DNA of 64,000 nt from Rotaria sp. Silwood1 (Eukaryota > Rotifera > Eurotatoria > Philodinida > Philodinidae), in assembly GCA_905250075.1 (NCBI GenBank), contig CAJNOP010000019.1:682001-746000 (forward strand), written 5' to 3'. Under the pieces are notes generated by a model that made no database searches, had not been told where the DNA came from, and was given only the letters and a program-made list of their open reading frames with translations. Made by a program: the position numbers and the translations under genes. Below are positions 52,601 to 64,000 of the stretch, one piece after another. Position 1 is the stretch's first letter, and each line of letters opens with the position of its first letter.

Positions 52601-55600
52601 TTCATCATAAAGTATTCAGAGGATTTGATACGAATACTGATGTTCTATAATTAATTATTCTTCCAGGAATGAATTATAGAAACAAATAATAAAAGTTAAG
52701 AGAATTTGTTCGTGTCAAAAATTTATATTTGATAGACATTAATCGAGACTGAACTTCTCAAATTTCGTTGTAATTTTAATCTCCATTTTAATCTTACACA
52801 AACTTCAACGATGAATCGGTCTACTGCTAACTGATTGAAAATGCTTTCGCATGTAAAGTTATTGAAGGATACATTATCGAACACGTTGATTCCAAATATA
52901 AGCATTGAAAATCTTCTCAAGTCTTCATTTACACATTTTTTCACAAGAATAAAACTTTTCGTAGGCAATCATTTTTCGATCTGTCTATAAAATTCTCTTT
53001 CTTTCGAGAAAATACAGCGATATTAATTTATACCATAGAATCATACAATGTTTTATCGAGAGTCTCTTCTGGAAGGACAAACACGTTATGTATGCATAAG
53101 GACATAGTACGTTCTACAATAACAACAAATCTCAGAGGAGTTAACTCAATTGTCACAGGGACAATACTTCTTCAGTTGTAACACTGGACACATATCAATA
53201 TGTAATTATAAAAATCCTCAGGATTATATGATTTTACTCAACGCTCTATTAGATGAACAGATTGAAAAAAGTTTTGTTTTTGAAAATGTTTCTTATTTTA
53301 AAAGTAAAGGATTGAACAATTGAAAATATTCTCTTGTGAGACTCTATGTCTCTTCAGTCTATGGCTAGGTAATGGGAACCTTACCGCTCCTTTTCGGACA
53401 TGAATATTGAAATTTTTTCTACTTTTAGTTTTTCATTGGTAAGATACCTTTCCAATGTCTTCTGTCGAATGTCATATCAAGGAGTCAACTACTTTATTTT
53501 TCCTTCCTTTTTTCCATACGATGCAGACTTCAAAAAATTAGTACCATTGAAAAAAAAAACATGTTTTTTCAATAGTACATCGATCTCCTGAGCTTCACGA
53601 ACGATATTTAAAAAAAACTGTCCTCCCTCTCCGATTGGTCCTAGTTGTCGTTATAAGCATTGGAGCTTTAAAAATTCTAGTATAAAGTTTTGCGGTGGGA
53701 AGGTCCGTGACCATTACAACCTCCATATCTCTTCATAGATTTTCGTTGAGTCGTTTCTGAAAAATCCTGAAAGTAGATGCGAGTTCTTTTAAAAATAAAT
53801 ATTACCTGTTGGTAATTTAATTTGTCCTAATGTTGAATGTTGTGGTAGATTTTTTTTATATCCATTAATATTTAATTTTTTTTTTGGATCATATGAAAAT
53901 GGTTTTTGTATTTGTAAATTTATTTTAGTTTGTTTTTCTTTATTTAATAATTCTTCTTCTGCTTCTTTAGCTCGACAATTTTCACAAAAATAAGAACCTT
54001 TAGGAACATCTTCTCTTGATAATGGTGGATTCGCACAAAGAAGATGAAATGTTGCTGGACATTTATCACATGATATCATTTCACCATATAATTCTCCACA
54101 TGAATCACAATGATCATTATTAATAACATGATGATGATGATGATGATGTTGATGATGATGATGTTGATGTTCTCTTTTATTTGTTGTTGATGATGGAATG
54201 TTTTCAGATTGAGATTTTTTTTCATGTTGATGATGATGATGAGGAGCATGATGATGATGTAAAATAGGATGTGCTAGAAGATGTCGAGAATGTGTTGATT
54301 GTTTAACTTTTTTTGTTGAATTATTATTTGAATCATTATGATTAGAACGTTTTTTATTTGATTCATTGGTTGATTTTTGTTTTTTTATTTTATCTTTTTT
54401 CATTGTTCGTGTCTCATTAACATTTGATACAATTAATTTTGCTTTTAAACGTTTATTTGTTGCTATTGTACTATTACTACTTGTACTGCTTGTACTACTT
54501 GTACTTGGTAAACGTTTTGAAGTTTCTAATTAAAAATAAACAAAAGAATAAGATCTTTCTTTTTTAAACTGTATAAAAAAAAAAACCTAATCTCTTTATC
54601 CTTCATATGTCTATTATTTAAAGTAAACGAAAAAAAAAAAAAAATTATCGTCCTTAATCTTAGATTAAATTATATGAAGCTTAATATTATTAGAAATCCT
54701 CTAATTCAGATTCTATGAAAAGAGAAAATACTTTTTGAAATTTTAATAAAGATTGTAGTACACTGAATAAGTCTTTCAATATCTCTGTCATTTCTTGTAA
54801 TTTCGGACTGAACTTTTTCGAAAAGATACAACTTAAAATTTACTTGAAAACTACTATGACTATGAAATACTAACAACTTTCAATCATATATTCACAATAT
54901 AATTTTCTATTATTTTTCACTAACAAAAAAATTGTTAGAATACTTCAAAGAGAAGTATTTCAAACACAATGAAACGTGCTCGAGTTAATCTGATATACGA
55001 ATGATAAGATTACTTTAACAACTATTAGAAAATAAGAGTTGCGTTAAACAGATGTTGTCTTCTGAATTCAGCTTTATCAACAAGAAAAACTTATTTATAT
55101 CAGAAGTATTTCACACTGAATCATCAACTTTATGAAATAAAAAGTACGTACTTAAAGAGTAACGTTTACCTCAAATAAACCGTACATTCGAGAACATAAA
55201 ATCATACAGTACACAGACATGTTTTTCTCTTAAACAAAAAATTGATGCGCATTTTATACAAGAAAATGTTTAACTCAATTATATGCTTGAAAGCTGTTAA
55301 TAATACATTAACACACAGTACATGTCAAATGAATTTTTTACTTATATCTTTTCAACAAATGCTGTAAGCTATTTTCTAGGTTGTCTTTCGAGAAAATGAC
55401 TTAGCTCGACATGATAGAAATAAATTTATTCTACCGCATTTGTCAAAAGTCAATCTAAATCAAAATCTTGAAAACAAAAGATTATTGTTCTATTCTAAGT
55501 TATAGACTGTTCTTTAGAAATATGGAGAGTACACTTGTTTTTTTGTAAATTGACTAAGAAAAAGTTTCATTTCTTCTGCAGTAAAATTCCAGTTTTTTAT

Positions 55601-55856
55601 GCTCATCGATTACCGAAAATCCGATTAACCTTAGCGAAAATCTTCTAATCGACCTCATAAGTCATTGACTCCTCTTCTAATACTGGCGATCTTAGGATAC
55701 ACTTTATTTCGAAATTCTTCAATTTGCTTAATGACTACGATCATTTTTATAATATATTTTAGAAATATAAAATATATTTATTTTGGTAAACAAACCATTT
55801 TGTCCATTGTACGCCATCGATGCTGAAGGCGGATGAAAACCATTTGTATTACTCAT
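49644..55856 (-). CDS. PHF12: PHD finger protein 12 (Sin3/HDAC co-repressor subunit)
   Basis: Exons 55856-55796, 54525-53806, 52215-51437, 50581-50244 and 50160-49644 join in phase to 804 residues (human about 1000). PHD1 (about 160-204) reads CDSCGELYGEMISCDKCPATFH to YFCENC. PHD2 (about 362-406) reads CFICRKSS to IHCDYCPLTYHLDC and KWMCPNHIE, followed by the segment that continues after PHD2 in PHF12. The C-terminal exon is the FHA-like domain, with NLFELLNYSEYGTIVNG and WDGPAQIEQGTVVQIGC, both close to the PHF12 family text; an acidic Asp/Asn run interrupts it. Low-complexity runs encode poly-His (about 135-155) and poly-Glu (end of exon 3). PHF12/Pf1 bridges Sin3-HDAC and MRG15 at chromatin in other animals. 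The order and spacing of domains make the family call strong. Large introns (1.3-1.6 kb) separate the PHD exons. Confidence 0.93.
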
Positions 55857-57676
55857 CGTTCGTAATCCATATTGAGACACGATAGAGATCGATAGTTTAT
55901 CTACAATAAAATACAAAAAAACAAACAAACATTAATTCTCCTTTTTTTATCTATTTGAATTCTATTAATAAAAAGTATTGCATTTATTGTGTTCAGTAAA
56001 TTAAAAACCATATGCATGATAATGTATTGTATGTTTCCTCGAAATTCTTAAGTTAATAAGATATAAAATCGTCCTTTAATAGTAAACTAGATAATGGTTA
56101 CTAAAAGAAAAAAAAACAAGTATTACATATAGAAAAAAAAAAACAAAATAAAAAAAGATCGTTACTTCATATAAATACACACTATTCAACATGTTCTATT
56201 CAAATATATATAAAAATAATCGAATAAATAAAAACTTCAAACCATAGTCCATTTATTTACTTCACATAAAATAGAAATAATTTACGATTGAGTATCTTTC
56301 TTTTTGAGTCCAATATTATCATCTTTTTTGTATTGATAATAAATAAATTTTGATTAGATAATGCTATTTCTATGAAAAATAAATATAGAACAATATCCAT
56401 ATATCATCATTTCATTACACATGTTGTTTTTTTTCACATCCAGTAACATGTTGAATCACAATCACATGATAAACAATTTAAATGCTTTATTCTAAACAAA
56501 TAAAAAAACAAACTTTCATTGATTGTTAGATCATATTTAGGAAAAAAAAACAAAAAGAAAAAAAAGAAAATATACAAATTTTATTTTGACAATCAAGGTT
56601 AATGTGATGAAATGTATGATTTGACTGATATTGACTCATATAATTTTTAATAAGATATGATTAACAAAGAAAAAAAAACAAGCTTTTTTGTGTTTCTAAA
56701 AAGAAAAAAGAAATATTTGATAAATAGAAAAAACTCAGTCGTAATAACATAGGAATGGAAATTTAACAACTGATTTGTCTTCTATCGGAAAGAGAGAGAC
56801 AAGACAAAAAGAGAAATATTATTTTATTGGCTTAAATAGAGGTCACTCGAATTCAATCGTGGAAAAAACCATTAGAAAAGAGAAAGAAAAGAAGGTTTTT
56901 TTTTTAAACAAAAATAAACTTTATAATTAAAATTTATTTAAAAAAAAAATTTCTATGAAAAATTTTATATTGATATTAAACACATATTTACATATGTAAA
57001 ACAATCATAATAATAACAAACTTGTTCAATAATGATTTATTTTATTTGGTCGAAAATCAAGCAATCAGATGCATGGAAGAAATAATTAATGGATGTTTTT
57101 TTATTATTGTTTACAAAAATTCTTTCTTTTTTCCAGGAATAAGAGGAAAGAGGCTAAAAAGAAGAATGAAATCGACATTAGTTAGAATAAAAAAAAAAAA
57201 AAAAAGAAATCACGAGAATTCTTTTTTTCTATCATATAATTTCATCGAACAAATGTTTAGTTTTTTGTTAGAGGAGCAAATATTTATTTTAAAATAGAGT
57301 TCATCTAATTTATTATTCGTTTAGCAACTGCTTCATGATGAATATGTGGAACATGACAGTTCCTATGATACTTTATACACAGTCATTACACTGATTATTG
57401 TAGTTCATTCTCATACAGAACACTGTGTGACGAATGAACGTTATGTCTAAAGTAATACAGTACTGTGATTGGTGTTACTCACTATGAAAAAAGTGTTTCA
57501 TCTTCGGACATTATGATATGAGAAGATGAAATATTAACTTTAATGTCATTGTATCAAACAAGGAAATATATGCAAAACGAATATCATTTAATTTTCTTTT
57601 CAATATCTTAATATGCATGAGAATGATAAGGATTTTCTTTTAGATATCATTTTCGATCAACTAAATTAAATTAAAT
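55857..57676. other. Divergent promoter region between PHF12 and RPL13A
   Basis: The two genes are transcribed away from each other. I see poly-A/T runs and, about 180 bases before the RPL13A start, a hairpin with arms TTTCATCTTC (about 57497) and GAAGATGAAA (about 57521). No gene recognised; an open frame at 57022-57297 is low-complexity Lys/Phe-rich. Confidence 0.4.
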
Positions 57677-58403
57677 ATGCCAAAAACAGCTCTGGCACGT
57701 CAAAAAGCAGTAAGTTCGTTACAAGAACAAATAAAAGCTAATATTATTCTATACATTTATGTATTTACTTTAGTTGCAACCAGTTGGTTTTCGTGCTCAA
57801 TCGATAATAATTGATGGTCGTGGCCATTTAATTGGTCGTTTAGCAGCCACTGTAGCTAAAACGATTTTACAAGGTCATAATGTTGTTGTTGTACGATGCG
57901 AAGGTCTTAATATAAGTGGATCATTTTATCGAAATAAACTTAAATATTTGGAATTTCTTCGTAAACGATGTAATATTAATCCATCACGTGGTCCATTTCA
58001 TTTTCGTGCACCATCAAAAATCTTTACACGTATTGTACGTGGTATGGTACCACATAAAACTGAACGTGGTAAACAAGCATTAGTTCGTCTACGTGCATAT
58101 GAAGGTATACCAACACCTTATGATAAAAAGAAACGTTTAGTTGTTTCAAGTGCTTTACGTACATTACGTTTAAAACCACGTCGTCGTTTTACTGAACTTG
58201 GTCGTTTATCAGCTGAAGTTGGTTGGCAATATCAAACTGTTGTTGCAACATTAGAAAAAAGAAGAAAAATCAAAGCTAAACATTATCATTTACGACAATC
58301 TCAATTAAAAAAACTTAAAACAAATGCTAAAGAAAAATTAGCAACAAAACCACAAGTTGCTAAACATCTTGCCGTACTTCAAAAATATGGTTATCAACTT
58401 TAG
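57677..58403 (+). CDS. RPL13A: Large-subunit ribosomal protein L13a (uL13)
   Basis: Exons 57677-57709 ([11 protein letters not shown]) and 57774-58403 join in phase 0 to 220 residues. The core matches the uL13 family throughout: [78 protein letters not shown] and [12 protein letters not shown]. The protein carries about 17 more residues than the human form, mostly at the N-terminus. The first exon is needed because the main exon has no early in-frame ATG. It is a structural protein of the 60S subunit. A poly-A signal AATAAA lies at 58559-58564. Codon use is strongly biased to A/T-ending codons, as in the neighbours. Confidence 0.96.
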
Positions 58404-61400
58404 AATCGAGAGAAAAAAGAACAATCAAACATATAGACACGGATGCATCGAAACAAAAGAAAGATATTTTTTTTTCATTATTGTTTTACTTTTATTTGTT
58501 ATACCAATAAGAAAAAAAATATAGAGAAAACAACAACATTTTGAATATACATGAAAAGAATAAAAATAAAGATAAAATAAATAACCGATTGAAAAAAAAA
58601 AACACGTATGACAAATTAAATACAATATCAAGTTTGTTTGAATTTTATTATTCTCATTTCTTCTTCTCTCTCTGCTTGTTATAGATTCACTTTTAACTAA
58701 TTAACTAATACCCGGTGATGGAAGTTTCTCCCCTCCTTGCATCAGTCATCATTCTTTCATACTAATCAAGTATACTGTATGTATTATATTGTGAGTGTCG
58801 AAGTGAATGTGTTTGTTTTTCATCTAATTTAACTATGCATGATTAATTGGTTAGTGATGAATTGCATGTAAAAAAAAAAAACTTCATGTTGTGGAAAAAT
58901 TGTTATATTAATATTTTGTTTTTTGATTACTACTTATGAGAGAATTCATCCGACTAATAATCTTCGTTTGAACTCATATATTGTTCATAGTGTAGATAGA
59001 AATTCTGAAAGAATTTGTGCCGTTAGGCTTTTTTCTCGAATGTTATTGTTAATTTACTGAATTTTCAGGTTATTGTAAGATATCACGAGAAAAATTTGTA
59101 ACAAAAAAGGTTCGATATGAAAACGATAACTCTCATAGTCCTATAACATCCTGAAATTTACGGCTCAAAATGATTGTTTCTTTTCTGAGATAACACATTT
59201 GCAAAATATGTTACTTTAGCCCAGTTTTTTGAGCATACAATATCTTACAAAAGGAACCATTTGTTTGAGCTGAAAATTTCAGGTTTTCATAAGAATTCTG
59301 AAAGCTATATTGGTTTTCAGATTGAAATTCCTTGTTGTAATTTTTCTTATAATATCTTACAACTATGTTATGAACAAATAATGAGCTCAAATTGAGATTA
59401 TAAGTCGGATGAATTTTCACGTTAGAGAGAGAAAGAAGTCTTTCTAATTATTGGTTTAATCATTGTTTTTTTTACTATAATACTAGAGCCTTGTATTGGA
59501 TTACATAACTTAAATCTTTGCTTGAATGCGTGTAATTAACAAAAATTTAGAAATAACTATCTATGTTGTCTTACGGTAAATCATTCCGATATGTTTTTAA
59601 GCATTGATCTTAAGGTTAGATAAATGGGTGAAGGAATAACTAATTGGTGTTTTTTTTGCATCTTCGGTAATTTTAATGCTAAAGCAAGCTGCCGTTGTAT
59701 TGATCATAGATTCTTGATGTACTTATTTGCTTCATTGTTATGATCTAAACAGAATTTATATTTGATTCTAATTGATCTTTGCCTTTGAACATTAGATTGA
59801 TAACTAATGCTTCGCACGACTTCTAGACTCTTTGAGATATTTTCTTTTAATAGAAGGTTGATTATTGGCCGTGAAAATTACATTGTGTTTCTTTTTTCTT
59901 CTAAAACACATGATGTCTATATCCATATTCGAGATTTTGATCTTTTGCATTTAGTTATTCATGTATAATGTATTAATAAATAAAAGAAAAAAATACAGTC
60001 ATAATTATTCTATATAAGCAATATGATTAGTGATATTAATATAATATTGTGAATAGAAAATAATCATCGTTTGTTTGAATTCGATTATTTAATTTCTAAG
60101 GATTTAATGATATTGAATTAATGAAAAAGAATTTTCATATTGATAAATACATATTTTTTTCTTTTGCGAAGAATGTCAGAAGTTATTCTATTGAATGATC
60201 CAATTTAATATCTTTATAAAATTTTGACTTTATCAAAAGGATTTGTATAGAATTAGATCGATAAAAAATAGAAAGAGTACTTATATTCCATTATGTTTGA
60301 TCATTAAAAAGATACATATGTATCACTGATCTATATCAATAACATGTTTTTTTGTTTGTTACTCTTATTCATGTGACCTTTTCATCGTGGAATATCAAGG
60401 TAACACTGTATTAGAAATAAAGAGATTCTCTCATCATAAAATACTTGTTATGATTAAAAGGTAAATTTTCCTATTTAGGATATTAGAATAGTAGTGCTTG
60501 GTATTTAATTTTTTTTTCGAAGAAATATTTATATTTGTATGAGATTATTTTCTAGAAAAAGAATGTTAACTAGTTTCTATTTTATAAACAAACTCACAAA
60601 GGACCCTGACGGATAAAAATACCGCCCGCCATTTGAACAGCTACATATGACATTTTCTAGAGCAGCTGGCGGCGCGTCGAATGGTTTATATGAAATTGCG
60701 TGTTCATTAAGTTTCAAGGCTATGAGAAGCCATATAATACAAGTTGAATCATATTATAACAGTTATAATTGTTATAATAGAACATCATGGTTGAATATAT
60801 CTCGAAATCAAACTATGTAAAATATTTGTTTGAATTCAATTCAATGGAATTTTATCCCATCTTCCATTATCTATGTCTAATAGATCTTACAACACCTTTC
60901 TTCATATCGAAAAAGTCACCATTTATGACAGTTTTTATATCTTTTGACCTTTGTAATGTTTCAGTTTACTCAAAATTACTCCTCAGGGAAAAGGCAACCA
61001 AACATGAAACTTTCTCAAACATTGTACACCATTGAGTTCAATAACAATACGTCTTTATTGCCCTTTGAACTTGTATAGGTCATAGTAAAACCGATACAGT
61101 CATAACTAAAGAAGATCAATGTTTTGATTTCTATGCACGACAAGAGTGTAGAGACTTGACGATAGATCTCTTTTAAATAAAAAAAAAGTTTCTATGTATT
61201 AATAATAAATGTACAATGCTCTCTGATTTGATATAGAAGAATATTTGAAAAAATTACAGAAGAAAATGTTCTTTTTGCATTCGGATCCTTAGAGGAGAAC
61301 GTGAAAATAATTTATTTCTCACGAGACAACAAGTAGGCATTAAATCTAATAGTCGAATCATATTTAGTTATTCAGAATCTAAATTGATGAGAAGAAAAAC

Positions 61401-63280
61401 ACATAAAATAAAAACTAATCTTTTACAAACTTATTCTCATTCCCTTCTCGAAGGATTTGAAAGCAAAAAGTTTTTTTCTATAATATTTAAAAAAAAAGTT
61501 CATAAATGTCAAATGATTGAGTATGATGAATTTATTATTAATATAGAAACTTTTTCATTCATAAAATATTTATCACGAAACTAGTATATATTTTGTCGTA
61601 CTTGAGATTAGAAAAATTGACCTTTGTTAGACATTGATGTGTCGATTTGACTATGATCCAGTGTAATTCAAAGAACGATAAATTCATATTGATATAGAAT
61701 TCGATGATGTGCGATTTCTAAGAAAATTTTCATCTATGATCACCTCTACCCTAAGGAATAATGTCGAGTAAACTAAAATATGATGAAGGCTAAAAATTAC
61801 AAGTACTATTAAAACTAGTAAGTTTTCCAATATGAAGAAAACTTTTGTGAGAATTGTTAGATAGATATACACTATTGAAGACAATAGAAAACAATCTATT
61901 GAATTGAATGCAAAGAAAATTTTACATAACTTGATTTCGAGACATACTCAGTTATGATATTCAGCCATAAAATCTATAATTGTTATAATATGACTTAACT
62001 CTTATGCGGCTTCTTAGAGCGTTGACTCATAATGAAAAATTTAACTTTTTATATATCATTTGACAATCGACGAGTTACTCTAGGAAATAGTGTATAGTTG
62101 TTCAAATGAAAAGTGGTTATTTTATCCGACAGGATTCTTTGATACATTTAATCATATATGTAAAAAAAAACTACTTATTATAAAGAGTATATGTAACACA
62201 ATATCAATCTTTTGTATTAATTCATCATGTCATATTCTAATAATAAATTAGTTTCTTTTGACAGTTTTCTTTCATTTATTGATCATTTTATATTTTGAAA
62301 AAAGAAATCAAATTAAAAAAAAAAAACTAATTATCTTCATATTTTTCTAAACTGAAATGATTCAGTAAACTGATAGAAAACGAATTCAAATATTGATTTA
62401 ATACATAGTAATCAAAAAATAACGAATATAGAATCCATTGAAATCTGTCTCTATTATTACAATGTCATCATATCAATATTACTTTTCGTTTTCTTACCAT
62501 TCATATAGACAAAAAGAAAAGACTTTCTATTTTCCCATGAAACAAAAAAAAATGTCAATATAACATCTTCGGAGAGTGTTATATTTATTTTATATCAATA
62601 TGGTTTCTTTTTTTTCTTTTCATTGGTACGATATGCCATCAGTTTTCAACACTTATTCTGTCGCTTTTGTTTTTATTTTTATGAATCAATTGATCGGATA
62701 CCGATAAGAAAAAAAAATCTGTTATCAACAGCACTGAAATAGGGCTAATCTTATTGGCTTAATTCTCATTATTCACTCCACTGGTCTAAGTGTTTCTCTT
62801 TGCACTACTTGTTTCTTCGTGTATCGTCGATACATACGATATATACATATATAATGACTATATATCGTCTATATATATATATGTACATACACGTGTGTGT
62901 ACCAGTGCCACCTCTCGGTTTGCTTGGCACAACTCTCTTTTAAATGAATTTAGTTGTAGACGAATGAATGATTGAACGAGTCACCAACGATACCTTACAG
63001 CTCATACATTTTCTTTTTCTTTTTTTTTTTTTCTTTCTTTTTCACAATGTCTGTCTTGAAAACGAGACATGTTAAATTGTACATATACGATTAAAAGAGT
63101 AAAAAAAGAAAGGTGATGTAAGTAAACGAATATAATGTTCTTAATATCGTTGATTTAAATAAATGATATGAATACTAATGAATATGAGACGAGAAAGTCA
63201 TTTGATTAAATTGGTACCATCTGTGTAATGTTCGTTATTTATTTTGTATTCAAGGTTATATTTCATATTGTAGATAATAG
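58404..63280. other. Intergenic, no gene recognised
   Basis: About 4.9 kb, AT-rich. It has a small GC-rich patch at 60600-60700 (listed separately), a palindrome ATTATAACAGTTATAATTGT near 60753, and a pyrimidine-rich run at 63010-63045 before the plakin-type gene. No RNA gene seen. Confidence 0.4.
60600..60700. other. GC-rich patch of unknown nature
   Basis: In a very AT-rich region this short stretch contains GGACCCTGACGGAT, ACCGCCCGCCATTTG and GCAGCTGGCGGCGCG. The blocks CCGCCA/TGGCGG and CAGCT/AGCTG are inverted relative to each other. It could be the end of a decayed DNA transposon or a CpG-containing regulatory site. No open frame. Confidence 0.3.
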
Positions 63281-64000
63281 ATGGAGATGAATGTCGATGA
63301 TGAAGATAATGTTAATAATAATAATAATATATTTAATGAAATTGATGATGAAGATTGGATATTAGAAAAACCTATATCTGTTTTTGCTTTGGATCCAGCT
63401 GATCGACGTGTTTTAAAAGTAGCTGATCAACGTGATGCAGTACAAAAGAAAACATTTACGAAATGGATTAATTTTCATTTATCAAAACGTGAAGGATTAC
63501 ATGTTGATGATTTATTTCTTGATTTAAGAGATGGACATATACTTCTATCTTTATTAGAAATATTTACAAATCAAACAATTGTAAGTTAGGAAAAAAACAA
63601 AAAAAGAATTCCTCTTTTTTTTTTCTAATATCAAATTTATTAATAATTTAGCCACGTGAACGAGGTACATCGAAATTTCATGCTTTACAAAATATTGAAC
63701 AGTGTCTTAAATGTCTTGAACAACATCATAATGTAAATAGAAAAGAAATTTTTATTTTGTTTAATAATATTTTATATTTATGTTTACATAGATCCGTTTG
63801 GTTAATATTCGCCCGGAAGAATTAGTTAATGGAAATCCTAAATTAACATTAGGTCTTATTTGGCGTATTATTCTTCATTTTCAAGTAAGTTCAATAAAAA
63901 AAACAAAAAATGTTTTTTTATTAGAATTTAAGAATAATGAATTACTGATTAAGAAAGGTTTATAGACGAAATTTGTAAACAACAAAAAAAAAAAAAAGAA
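63281..64000 (+). CDS. Plakin/spectraplakin-type actin-binding protein, 5' end only
   Basis: Exons 63281-63580, 63652-63732 and 63792-63884 (all phase 0) give the first 158 residues, and the gene runs off the window. After an acidic Asn/Asp-rich leader, the first calponin-homology domain begins at about residue 53 ([20 protein letters not shown]). It continues with [39 protein letters not shown] and [20 protein letters not shown] then IWRIILHFQ. The KKTFTKW, DLRDGH and [11 protein letters not shown] blocks are those of the paired CH domains in dystonin/MACF1/plectin; beta-spectrin and nesprin are less close. It should bind F-actin. No second CH domain is visible before 64000. The ATG at 63281 is followed by another two codons on; either could be used. 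Confidence 0.85.

Noticed and set aside
1-64000. CRISPR arrays, bacterial operons, telomere repeats, spliced-leader RNA genes, LTR elements
   Set aside because: Looked for and not seen; the window is ordinary animal nuclear DNA with DNA-transposon relics only.

Overview
The window looks like nuclear DNA of a bdelloid rotifer (a Rotaria- or Adineta-type animal). It is strongly AT-rich and has many introns of about 45-90 bases with clean GT..AG ends. It carries animal-specific genes: engrailed, a Kv channel, PHF12, a plakin-type CH domain and a BH3-like gene. It also carries an ADP-ribosyltransferase fused to TPRs, with a conserved N-terminal exon of a kind I associate with bdelloids, and an Ala/Lys/Glu-rich LEA-like gene of the kind linked to drying tolerance. 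The species is inference; the gene content is read from the sequence. All exon models were joined by hand from splice sites and reading phase, and each joined model keeps one open frame.

Layout, left to right. 1-2042: no gene, one degenerate inverted repeat. 2043-2520 (+): small Cys-rich secreted or single-pass membrane protein. 2924-3324: hAT-type MITE with perfect terminal repeats and an 8-bp target duplication. 4670-8715 (-): Kv-type potassium channel (T1 domain, six membrane segments, TVGYGD filter). Its large first intron holds a 570-bp foldback repeat and two exon-like remnants. 11063-11778 (-): engrailed homeobox gene, followed by about 7 kb without a recognisable gene. 19033-21320 (-): ADP-ribosyltransferase/TPR protein. 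21321-30092: a gene-poor stretch used by small transposons (a Tc1/mariner-like MITE, a palindromic element, a 46-bp tandem repeat and a pogo-like transposase fragment). 30093-32516 (+): complete five-exon hAT/BED transposase-like gene. 33851-34440 (+): broken membrane-protein gene. 34842-36962 (-): ten-exon LEA-like gene. 38464-39538 (+): thiopurine S-methyltransferase. 44852-45362 (-): small protein with a BH3-like motif and a hydrophobic C-terminus. 49644-55856 (-): PHF12 (two PHD fingers plus an FHA-like C-terminus). 57677-58403 (+): ribosomal protein L13a. 63281 to the window end (+): first exons of a plakin/spectraplakin-type actin-binding protein.

The host genes are ordinary single transcription units with no operon-like order. 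The items most worth a second look are the BH3-only candidate, the LEA-like gene built from symmetric phase-1 exons in 11-residue steps, the intact hAT-type gene without visible terminal repeats, and the cluster of small DNA-transposon relics at 26-29 kb.
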